From Streptomyces griseoincarnatus (GTDB lineage: Bacteria > Actinomycetota > Actinomycetes > Streptomycetales > Streptomycetaceae): a stretch of 64,000 bases of DNA. Positions 9,672 through 17,790 of this stretch are shown here, piece after piece. The stretch lies in the NCBI GenBank assembly GCA_014649575.1, contig BMTH01000015.1, positions 105,165 through 169,164 on the forward strand, read 5' to 3'. Positions within the stretch are counted from its first letter, which is position 1, and every line of letters starts with the position of its first letter. The translations under genes and the position numbers were made by a program. The notes beneath the pieces are model-generated. The model saw only the letters and a list, made by a program, of their open reading frames with translations. It did no database searches and was not told the DNA's origin.

Positions 9672-10091
9672 TCAGGCGCCCGCCTCCGGCGCGTACGTGC
9701 CGAAGCTCCACACGTTGGCCTCGAGGTCACGGACCATGTAGTCCCGCGACCCGTAGTCCTGGTCGGTCGGCGGCATCAGCACCTCCACCCCCTGCTCCAC
9801 CGCCCGCCGATGATGCGCGTCGACGTCGTCCACGACGACATACACCCCCGCAGGACCTGCGTCCTTCATCGCCGCGTCGAACACGCCGCCACGCCCCTTG
9901 GACCCCAGCATTACCACCCCGTTGCCCTGGGCCAGTTCGGCGTGCTCCACCGTGCCGTCCTCCCCCTCGTACACCGCCACCTCCGTGAAGCCGAGACCCT
10001 CCGTCAGCTGACGGATCGCCGCCTTCGCGTCCGCGTACAGGAGCGTCGGGACGACGCCCGGCCGCGAGCTGCCCCTGCCTGTGCCTGCCAT
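9672..10091 (-). CDS. VOC (glyoxalase/bleomycin-resistance) superfamily protein
   Basis: The 139-residue protein has the two beta-alpha-beta-beta-beta modules of the vicinal oxygen chelate fold. Recognisable parts are PTLLYADAKAAIRQLTEGLG, ELAQGNGVVMLGS, GVYVVVDDVDAHHRRAVEQG and the YMVRDLEANVWSFGTY end typical of the PhnB/YaeR-like group. Members bind metals and catalyse isomerisation or dioxygenation, or bind antibiotics; which applies here is unknown. The ATG at 10091 has GAGGAAG nine bases ahead. It is divergent from the ABC-F gene across about 220 bases. Confidence 0.85.
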   Translation of the reverse strand: MAGTGRGSSRPGVVPTLLYADAKAAIRQLTEGLGFTEVAVYEGEDGTVEHAELAQGNGVVMLGSKGRGGVFDAAMKDAGPAGVYVVVDDVDAHHRRAVEQGVEVLMPPTDQDYGSRDYMVRDLEANVWSFGTYAPEAGA

Positions 10092-10226
10092 GGTGATCAC
10101 TTCCTCGTGTCCGGAGTGCACCGGGATACATCGGTGTGTCCCGCCAGTGGCCAGTGTGACATCGGCCACTGGCACCCGCGTGGAGCGAATCCGCACGCGG
10201 AAAACCGCTTGCCCTGCCCCGTTAGA

Positions 10227-10259
10227 ATGGCTCGCATGGCCATTCTCCTCGCGCATTAG
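10227..10259 (+). CDS. Possible leader peptide upstream of the ABC-F gene
   Basis: A tiny ORF at 10227 reads MARMAILLAH and stops at TAG 10259; an inner ATG at 10236 gives MAILLAH. TAGAAT at 10223-10228 looks like a -10 box, which would place the transcript start at or beside the inner ATG and make it leaderless. The stop is 57 bases before the ABC-F GTG. Short peptides ahead of ABC-F genes are known in other bacteria to couple ribosome stalling to expression. Here that is an inference, and the ORF may be chance. Confidence 0.4.
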   Translation: MARMAILLAH

Positions 10260-10316
10260 ACGGCGGGAACGCCCTCGGCCGCCCACCGCCAACCACACCT
10301 GCCCTGGAGTCTGTCC

Positions 10317-11915
<1,599 letters not shown>

Positions 11916-11925
11916 CCGGCGAGAC

Positions 11926-12017
11926 CCGGCGACCGGGTCAGCGGTGTGTGACCGAATGCGTGATCCACTGCGTATGGATCATTCGGCCCATCGGTGATCC
12001 ATCAATCGTGTGAGATC
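11926..12017. promoter_or_regulatory. Inverted repeat and cluster of GATC sites in the gap before gbn
   Basis: The 371-base gap 11916-12286 holds TGATCCA (11961-11967) and its exact complement TGGATCA (11975-11981) seven bases apart, flanked by CCGAAT and ATTCGG. A third TGATCCA lies at 11995-12001. GATC occurs at 11962, 11977, 11996 and 12014. The inverted repeat is about 45 bases past the ABC-F stop, so it could be its terminator. The GATC spacing of 15-19 bases also fits binding sites for Gbn, whose gene follows. Apart from a possible longer gbn start I see no gene here. Confidence 0.5.
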
Positions 12018-12286
12018 TCCTCATCCTGAGGTGTGTCCTACACGGATTTCGCGGCCGGGCCCTCTTGGAACGGGGGTTCGGCCGTCGTCTCTTTCTGACC
12101 TGCGCATTCCTGGAGAAACCCGTTCGGCGGTCGCGCCGAAGCCGCTTGGAATTCTTCATTCCGGATGTGGGGACACGCTCCCGTCGTCACAAGGTTGTCT
12201 TATCGACCTTGCCGAATGGGTGGCCATCGGGCCCGGGAGGGGTGATCATGAGGAGACCAGAGCGCACTTCCCATGAGGAGGCACGG

Positions 12287-12505
12287 GTGGCCGAGACTCT
12301 GAAGAAGGGCAGCCGGGTGACCGGCGCCGCGCGCGACAAGCTCGCGGCAGACCTGAAGAAGAAGTACGACGCCGGTGCGAGCATCCGCGCGTTGGCCGAG
12401 GAGACCGGCCGCTCGTACGGATTCGTGCACCGCATGCTGAGCGAGTCGGGCGTCACGCTCCGAGGGCGTGGCGGGGCGACACGGGGCAAGAAGTCTCCGG
12501 CCTGA
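12287..12505 (+). CDS. gbn: GATC-binding nucleoid-associated protein Gbn (SCO1839-like HTH protein)
   Basis: The 72-residue basic protein is a single helix-turn-helix unit: KKYDAGASIRALAEETGRSY (residues 26-45), then GFVHRMLSESGVTLRGRGG and a basic KK tail. It matches what I recall of SCO1839/Gbn of S. coelicolor, a nucleoid-associated protein that recognises GATC-containing sites and affects development. The GTG at 12287 follows GAGGAG (12275-12280). An in-frame ATG at 12248 also has a strong ribosome site (GGGAGGGG) and would add 13 residues (MRRPERTSHEEAR); I prefer the shorter form because the family starts at AETLKKGSRV. Confidence 0.9.
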   Translation: MAETLKKGSRVTGAARDKLAADLKKKYDAGASIRALAEETGRSYGFVHRMLSESGVTLRGRGGATRGKKSPA

Positions 12506-12611
12506 TCCCCGGGGCCCCGCAGACCCGATGGTGGCCACCCGGTCGGCCGTCCGACCGGCCGGGTGGTTACTGTGCAGTCACTTAGACGACCGCACCCATC
12601 GGAGGCGCCCC

Positions 12612-13415
12612 ATGGCTTCGTCCCCCCAGGACCTCGGTCCGGTTCTCGACAAGGACGGCGTACGGCTCACCGTCGACGACGCGATCGCCACGGTGACGCT
12701 GACGAACCCGGCCAAGCGCAACGCGCAGAGCCCCGCTCTGTGGCGGGCGCTGACCGAGGCGGGTCAGCTTCTGCCCGGTTCCGTCCGGGTCGTGGTGCTG
12801 CGTGGTGAGGGAAAGTCGTTCTCCGCCGGGCTCGACCGGCAGATGCTCTCGCCCGAGGGGATCCCGGGTGAGCCGTCGTTCGTCGACCTGGCGCGCAGCG
12901 ACGACGCCGCGCTGGACGCCGCCATCGCCGGCTACCAGGACGCGTTCACCTGGTGGCGGCGCAACGACATCGTGTCCGTCGCCGCCGTGCAGGGACACGC
13001 CATCGGGGCCGGGTTCCAGCTGGCCCTCGCCTGTGACCTGCGCGTCGTCGCGGACGACGTGCAGTTCGCCATGCGCGAGACCAGCCTCGGCCTGGTGCCC
13101 GACCTCACCGGCACCCACCCCCTCGTCGGCCTCGTCGGCTACGCCCGCGCGCTGGAGATCTGCGCGACCGGGCGGTTCGTCACGGCCGAGGAGTCGGTGA
13201 CCATCGGCCTGGCCAACCTCGCCGTGCCCGCCGCCGAGCTCGACGGGGCGGTGCAGGACCTCGCGGCGGCGCTGCTGGCCGCTCCGCGCGACGCCGTCAT
13301 CGAGACGAAGGCGCTGCTGCGGGGTGCCCAGGGGCGCACCTACGACGAGCAGCGGGGCGCCGAGCGGGCGGCTCAGGCTCGTCGTCTGCGCGATCTGGCC
13401 GGGCTCGGCGAGTAG
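12612..13415 (+). CDS. Enoyl-CoA hydratase/isomerase family protein
   Basis: The 267-residue crotonase-fold protein has the oxyanion-hole segments GEGKSFSAGLDRQML and QGHAIGAGFQLALACDLRVV and the later SLGLVPDLTGTHPLVGLVGY. The usual catalytic Glu of hydratases in the first helix after the second loop is not obvious; the LVPDL motif resembles isomerase-like members. It probably acts on an acyl-CoA in fatty-acid or amino-acid breakdown. ATG at 12612 has GGAGG six bases ahead. It is convergent with the Asp23-like gene after only 32 bases. Confidence 0.9.
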   Translation: MASSPQDLGPVLDKDGVRLTVDDAIATVTLTNPAKRNAQSPALWRALTEAGQLLPGSVRVVVLRGEGKSFSAGLDRQMLSPEGIPGEPSFVDLARSDDAALDAAIAGYQDAFTWWRRNDIVSVAAVQGHAIGAGFQLALACDLRVVADDVQFAMRETSLGLVPDLTGTHPLVGLVGYARALEICATGRFVTAEESVTIGLANLAVPAAELDGAVQDLAAALLAAPRDAVIETKALLRGAQGRTYDEQRGAERAAQARRLRDLAGLGE

Positions 13416-13447
13416 TCCCGTGGCCCTGACCGGCCGACGGCGCCGGG

Positions 13448-14551
13448 TCAGTCCAGGTCGGTGACCAGGACGGCCACCGTCGGCCGGTCCGGCAACGCCT
13501 CCGCCGCGGCGGCCCGCGCGGCGCGTGCGACCTCCAGCGGGCGGAAGCCCGCGGCGACGGCGAGGTCCACGCGCGCGTGGCGGCGGGGGAGAGCGGTCCC
13601 GGCGCCCGACGCCTGCTCGGTGAGCCGCACCGGACGGCCCCACGCCCCCGTCAGCCGTGCCACCCCGGCCACCCGCGACACCGCGGCGGCGACCCGCCCT
13701 GCCTCCGAGCCGTCGCCACCGGCGGCGTCCACCCCCGGGAACGCGTCCGCCGCGCCGCCGACATCCTGTGCAGCGTCGGGCGCCTCCGCGCACCCGGACC
13801 CGCCCGCCGCGCCGCCCGCGGCGATAGGGGGCGTCTGCGCCGCGCCGGGTGTCTGCGTACCCGCGGGCACGTCCGCCGCCTCGGGCGTGCCCGCGTCCCC
13901 GGGCGTGCCTGTTGCTCCGGGCGTGCCCGTGTCCTTGGGCGTGCCCGTTGCTCCCGGCGTGGTCGCGACTCCGTGCGTGCCCGTCGTGGTCGTGCGAGCG
14001 TCCGTGGAGGTGTCCGCTGCTCCGGGCATGCCCGTACCCGTGGCCGGGGCCGCCGCTCCGGGGCTGACCGCGTTTCCCGGCGTGCCCGGATTCCCGGGCG
14101 TGGGCGCCGCTCCGGGCGTCTCCGGCGCCCCGGACGGCGCTGCGGAGGGCTCCTCGTCCAGCAGTTCTGTGACCCGGAGGTCCACCTCCGTCACGTCCAG
14201 GCCGAGCCGCTCCGTCGCCGCGACCGCCAGGGACGTCCGCAGGCGGGACGCTGTTGCCGGGAGGGGCCACGCCGCCGTGGCCGCGAACTCCGCGGTGAGC
14301 CGCAGGGGGCCCGGGGGGAGGGCGCTAGGCGGGGCCGGTACCGCCGGCTCGACGACCGTGCCGGGGTCGGCGAGGCCGATCCGGACGCTGTCCAGGCGCG
14401 CCTCCGGCACCTCGCGTCCCGCCGCGTCCCGCAGTACCCCGCCCGCTGCCCGTTCCGCGATCCATGCCCCGTCGTACGGCCCGCCCAGCGGCAGGAGTCT
14501 GCCCAACCCCACCTGTTGCCGCACCATCCGCGTCCATCGGTCCGCCGTCAT
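13448..14551 (-). CDS. Asp23-like protein split by a collagen-like Gly-Thr-Pro linker (annotated elsewhere as P10 family)
   Basis: The 367-residue protein has three parts. Residues 1-125 (MTADRWTRMVRQQVGLGRLL onward) end in LRLTAEFAATAAWPLPATAS, then LGLDVTEVDLRVTELLD, which resembles the second half of an Asp23 domain. Residues about 130-245 are a low-complexity linker of GTPGATGTPG-type units. Residues about 285-367 (VSRVAGVARLTGAWGRPVRL to PTVAVLVTDLD) again look Asp23-like. I recall relatives being called nucleopolyhedrovirus P10 family, a name with no functional meaning here. It is divergent from the Asp23 operon across 86 bases. A GTG at 14575 is an alternative start. Confidence 0.8.
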   Translation of the reverse strand: MTADRWTRMVRQQVGLGRLLPLGGPYDGAWIAERAAGGVLRDAAGREVPEARLDSVRIGLADPGTVVEPAVPAPPSALPPGPLRLTAEFAATAAWPLPATASRLRTSLAVAATERLGLDVTEVDLRVTELLDEEPSAAPSGAPETPGAAPTPGNPGTPGNAVSPGAAAPATGTGMPGAADTSTDARTTTTGTHGVATTPGATGTPKDTGTPGATGTPGDAGTPEAADVPAGTQTPGAAQTPPIAAGGAAGGSGCAEAPDAAQDVGGAADAFPGVDAAGGDGSEAGRVAAAVSRVAGVARLTGAWGRPVRLTEQASGAGTALPRRHARVDLAVAAGFRPLEVARAARAAAAEALPDRPTVAVLVTDLD

Positions 14552-14637
14552 TCCTCCAGCTTGCCGTATCACTGGAGCGGATCGGGGCAAACGCGCATAC
14601 GGTGGTCGAAGGAGGACGACCGAAGGGACGTAGGGCA

Positions 14638-15138
14638 ATGACCGACATGACCGAAGGCGGCTCGGTACGGGATCCTGACAGCGACAAGACGCCCGGCGAC
14701 TCCGGCGCGAGCCGGGGACAGGGCACGCGACGCGGCGGCGGAGCCCCTGCCGACCGGGGCCGGACCACCATCGCCGACGGCGTCGTCGAGAAGATCGCCG
14801 GTCTGGCCGCGCGGGACGTGGTGGGCGTGCACGCCATGGGCAGCGGCATCTCCCGCACCTTCGGCGCCATGCGCGAACGGGTGCCCGGCGGGTCGAGTTC
14901 GAAGTCGGTGACGCGTGGGGTGAAGGCCGAGGTCGGCGAGGTGCAGACCGCGCTGGACCTGGAGATCGTCGTCGACTACGGCGTGTCCATCGCCGATGTC
15001 GCCAAGGACGTGCGGGAGAACGTCGTCGCGGCCGTCGAGCGGATGACCGGCCTCGAGGTCGTCGAGGTCAACATCGCGGTGAGCGACGTGAAGCTCCCCG
15101 ACGAGGAAGAGGACGAGACCGAGAACCGGGTGCAGTGA
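14638..15138 (+). CDS. Asp23/Gls24 family envelope stress protein (first copy)
   Basis: The 166-residue product has a disordered charged N-terminus (residues 1-40) and an Asp23 domain: GRTTIADGVVEKIAGLAARD, VVGVHAMG, then LDLEIVVDYGVSIADVAKDV and MTGLEVVEVNIAVSDVKLP. Its acidic tail is DEEEDETE. In firmicutes Asp23 is held at the membrane by AmaP and is linked to cell-envelope homeostasis. Here it opens a five-gene plus-strand set that ends with an AmaP-like gene. The ATG at 14638 follows a purine-rich site (GTAGGG). A TACGGT -10-like box lies at 14598-14603. Confidence 0.9.
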   Translation: MTDMTEGGSVRDPDSDKTPGDSGASRGQGTRRGGGAPADRGRTTIADGVVEKIAGLAARDVVGVHAMGSGISRTFGAMRERVPGGSSSKSVTRGVKAEVGEVQTALDLEIVVDYGVSIADVAKDVRENVVAAVERMTGLEVVEVNIAVSDVKLPDEEEDETENRVQ

Positions 15139-15163
15139 GACACGCTGAGCGGAGGAGCGAGGC

Positions 15164-15349
15164 ATGAGGATGGCCGTCGTCGGCATGATCGCCGGCATGG
15201 CGTTGGGCTTCGCCGGATACTTCGGCGGATTCGGGGCTTTCCTGCTGGTGGCGGCCCTGGGCGCGGTGGGTTTCGTGGTCGGACGGCTGCTCGAGGGCGA
15301 CCTGGACCTCGGCGACTTCTTCCGTTCCCGTGACGAACGGCGGCGGTGA
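15164..15349 (+). CDS. Small membrane protein of the Asp23 cluster
   Basis: The 61-residue protein has a hydrophobic region from residue 3 to about 42, probably two helices (VVGMIAGMALGFAGYFGGFG and AFLLVAALGAVGFVVGRLLE), and an acidic/basic tail (DLGDFFRSRDERRR). ATG is preceded by GGAGGAG. The stop overlaps the next gene's GTG (GTGA). It resembles the small membrane proteins seen next to Asp23 genes in actinobacteria. Its role is not known; anchoring or oligomerising the Asp23 proteins is a guess. Confidence 0.82.
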   Translation: MRMAVVGMIAGMALGFAGYFGGFGAFLLVAALGAVGFVVGRLLEGDLDLGDFFRSRDERRR

Positions 15350-15729
15350 CGGGCGTGGGCGCGGGGGCCGTGGAGCTCGGCGGCGACCCGCGGACCGTCC
15401 CTCCGGGGGAACGCGGGGAGACCACGATCGCCGACCGGGTCGTCGCGAAGATCGCGTCCCAGGCGGCGCGTGAGGCTCTCGGGGTGCTGCCGCGGGACGC
15501 CGAGCCGCCGCACGCGAGCGTCGTCGTCCGGCACGGCACCGCGCGCGTGCGCGTGCACGTCGAACTCGACTACCCCGGCGACATGGGCGGCCGCTGCGCT
15601 CGGGTGCGGCGGCGGATCGTCGAGCGGGTGCACGACCTCGCGGGGATGTCCGTACCGGAGGTCGTCGTGCAGGTGGAGCGGCTGCATCTGGCCGCCCGCC
15701 CCGACACGGTGGGCGGAGGGCTGCCATGA
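15346..15729 (+). CDS. Asp23/Gls24 family protein (second copy)
   Basis: The 127-residue product is a shorter Asp23 domain: GETTIADRVVAKIASQAARE, ASVVVRHGTARVRVHVELDY, then ERVHDLAGMSVPEVVVQVER. It shares the TTIAD.VV.KIA motif with the first copy 0.7 kb upstream, so the two are paralogs. It starts at GTG 15346, overlapping the stop of the small membrane protein, and overlaps the next gene (ATGA). Tight coupling points to a complex made in fixed ratio. Confidence 0.88.
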   Translation: MTGVGAGAVELGGDPRTVPPGERGETTIADRVVAKIASQAAREALGVLPRDAEPPHASVVVRHGTARVRVHVELDYPGDMGGRCARVRRRIVERVHDLAGMSVPEVVVQVERLHLAARPDTVGGGLP

Positions 15730-16352
15730 GCGGGACGCGGGGCACGACGGCCGGCCCGTCGGCGCCGCCCGCGGAGAGCGGCGCCACCATGGGCGGCGCG
15801 AACGGCGGCCGCCGGCGCTTCTGGTCGCCCCGCCGGGTCCCGGCGGGCCTCCTGGCACTGGTGGTCCTGGTGATCGCGGGCGCGTTCCTCTACGACATCG
15901 CGGCGGTCCGCGCCCACCGGCCGGGGATGAGCTGGCGGCGCGACCTCGCCCGGCAGCTGGCCGAGCGGCAGCTGGACGACGTATGGGTGCTGACCGGGGC
16001 GGCCGTCGCCGCCGCGCTGGGCCTGTGGCTGCTGGTGCTGGCCCTCACTCCGGGCCTGCGGTCCGTGCTGACGATGCGCCGCGTCCATCCCGACGTCCGC
16101 GCCGGCCTCGACCGGGACGCCGCCGCGACGGTGCTGCGGGACCGGGCCCTCGAGGTGGCCGGTGTGCAGGCGGTGCGGGTGGCCGTGAAGCGGAGGAGGA
16201 CGGACGTGCGGGCGGTGTCGCACTTCCGTGACCTGGACGACGTACGCGAGGACCTGACTGCCGTGCTGGAGGGGGCGATCCGCGGGCTGGGCCTGGCCCG
16301 GCCGTCCCCGCTGACGCTGCACGTACGGCGGCCCGGCCGGAAGGGGCGGTGA
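15726..16352 (+). CDS. Two-helix membrane protein with Asp23-like cytoplasmic domain (DUF6286 type)
   Basis: The 208-residue protein has a disordered N-terminus, a first helix near 41-60 (PAGLLALVVLVIAGAFLYDI), an extracytoplasmic loop, a second helix near 88-108 (LTGAAVAAALGLWLLVLAL), and a C-terminal domain. That domain (ALEVAGVQAVRVAVKRRRTD to LARPSPLTLHVRR) has the same beta-alpha pattern as Asp23. I recall such proteins as DUF6286. It overlaps both neighbours by four bases. Confidence 0.82.
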   Translation: MSGTRGTTAGPSAPPAESGATMGGANGGRRRFWSPRRVPAGLLALVVLVIAGAFLYDIAAVRAHRPGMSWRRDLARQLAERQLDDVWVLTGAAVAAALGLWLLVLALTPGLRSVLTMRRVHPDVRAGLDRDAAATVLRDRALEVAGVQAVRVAVKRRRTDVRAVSHFRDLDDVREDLTAVLEGAIRGLGLARPSPLTLHVRRPGRKGR

Positions 16353-16933
16353 CCGTGAACACGACCGTCAACCGTGTGCTGCTCGCCCTCGCCGGGCTGG
16401 TGCTGTTCGTGCTGGGCGGCTCGGTGCTGGCGATCGGCCTGGGCGCGCCCACGCCCTCCTGGTGGCTGCACGACGGCCGGAACGACGTGCTGCTCGACGA
16501 CTCCGAGCGGACCCGGTGGCGGGACCAGGGCTGGTGGTGGCCGGTGGTGATCGCCGCGCTCGCCGTGGTGGTCCTGCTCTGCCTGTGGTGGATGGTCTCC
16601 GTCCTCCGGCGCCGACGCGTGTCGGAGATCGTGGTCGACACCGGCGACGGCGAGGTCGCGGCGCTGCGGGGCCGCGCCCTGGAGCGCGCGCTGGCCGAGG
16701 ACGCGAACCGTCAGGACGGCGTCGCCGAGGCCCGCGTCCTCCTCACCGGCCGTCGAGGCACCCCACGCACCCGCGTGGTCCTCCTCCTCGACCCCCACGT
16801 GGACCCGGGCACGGCGCTGGACACCTTCACCGCGGGCCCTCTGACCCACGCCCGCACCGCCACAGCCCTCCCGGCCCTCCCGTCGGAAGTCCGCCTCCGG
16901 GCGGTGAAACACCGCCCGGAACGCGTCACCTGA
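16349..16933 (+). CDS. amaP: AmaP-like alkaline shock membrane anchor protein
   Basis: The 194-residue protein has two membrane helices (residues about 9-31, VLLALAGLVLFVLGGSVLAI, and 66-86, PVVIAALAVVVLLCLWWMVS) with a Trp-rich loop between. A cytoplasmic domain begins RRRRVSEIVVDTGDGEVAAL. This is the layout of AmaP, which tethers Asp23 to the membrane in Staphylococcus. It starts with GTG overlapping the preceding stop (GTGA) and is the last gene of the cluster. The anchor role is inferred from family and context. Confidence 0.82.
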   Translation: MTVNTTVNRVLLALAGLVLFVLGGSVLAIGLGAPTPSWWLHDGRNDVLLDDSERTRWRDQGWWWPVVIAALAVVVLLCLWWMVSVLRRRRVSEIVVDTGDGEVAALRGRALERALAEDANRQDGVAEARVLLTGRRGTPRTRVVLLLDPHVDPGTALDTFTAGPLTHARTATALPALPSEVRLRAVKHRPERVT

Positions 16934-16934
16934 C

Positions 16935-16960
16935 ACCCCCGCGGCCCACCCGACGGGGGT
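16935..16960 (+). terminator. Hairpin after the Asp23 cluster
   Basis: ACCCCCG (16935-16941) pairs with CGGGGGT (16954-16960) just after the amaP-like stop, with a 12-base loop. It is modest in length but well placed between convergent genes. Confidence 0.45.
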
Positions 16961-17027
16961 ACACGCGGCGAAGGCCACCGTCGAGGCGCGCACCCCGCCC
17001 CCGCGGCAACCCCCGAGCGAGTCGGGT

Positions 17028-17786
17028 TCAGAACCCGTGCCGCGACCCTCCGTCCACCGGCAGCATCACGCCCGTGATGTACGACGCCGCCGGGGAGAGG
17101 AGGAACGCCGCCGTGCGGCCGAACTCCTCCGGGGTGCCGTAGCGGCGGAGGGGGATGCGGGACTCGGCCGCCTGACGGGTGGCCTCCGGGTCGGCGGAGA
17201 GGGAGTCCAGTTCGCGGACGCGGTCGGTGTCGACGCGGCCGGGCAGCAGGCCCACGACGCGGATGCCGCGCGGCCCCAGTTCGTCGGCGAGGGACTTGGC
17301 GAAGCCCGCCAGGCCCGGGCGCAGGCCGTTGGAGATGGTCAGGCCGGGGATCGGCTCGTGCACCGAGCCGGACAGCACGAAGCCGATGACGCCCCCCTCG
17401 CCCAGCTCCGCGGCGGCCGCGCGGGCCAGCCGTACCGCGCCGAGGAACACCGAATCGAACGCCGCCTGCCACTGCTCGTCGGTGGTGTCGGCGACGAACC
17501 CCGGCGGGGGGCCGCCCACGCTGACGAGGACGCCGTCGAAGCGGCCGAACCGCTCGCGCGCGGTGGCGATCAGCCGCTCGGCGGCCGCCGGATCGGCGTT
17601 GTCGACGGCCGCCCCGGCCGCCGCGTCCGGCCCCAGCGCGGACACGGCCTCCGCGACCGCGTCCTCCTTCCGCCCCGTGACGACCACCTTCGCACCCTCG
17701 GCGACGAGCGCCCGCGCGGAGGCGTGGCCCAGCCCGCGGGTCGCCCCGGTGACGACGTACACCCGGTCCTTCAGTCCAAGATCCAT
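17028..17786 (-). CDS. SDR-fold protein lacking the catalytic Tyr/Lys
   Basis: The 252-residue Rossmann protein keeps the cofactor motif TGATRGLG (13-20) and the SGSV serine (about 139-141). The stretch aligning with YxxxK of classical SDRs reads SNGLRPGLAGFAKSL (152-166), with Ser152 in place of Tyr and Arg156 in place of Lys. I recall a ketoreductase-like SDR subgroup with this change. It may be a weak or different reductase, or a binding protein. ATG at 17786 lies four bases after the GH15 stop, so it ends the five-gene operon 17.0-22.1 kb. Confidence 0.88.
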   Translation of the reverse strand: MDLGLKDRVYVVTGATRGLGHASARALVAEGAKVVVTGRKEDAVAEAVSALGPDAAAGAAVDNADPAAAERLIATARERFGRFDGVLVSVGGPPPGFVADTTDEQWQAAFDSVFLGAVRLARAAAAELGEGGVIGFVLSGSVHEPIPGLTISNGLRPGLAGFAKSLADELGPRGIRVVGLLPGRVDTDRVRELDSLSADPEATRQAAESRIPLRRYGTPEEFGRTAAFLLSPAASYITGVMLPVDGGSRHGF

Positions 17787-17790
17787 GGCC

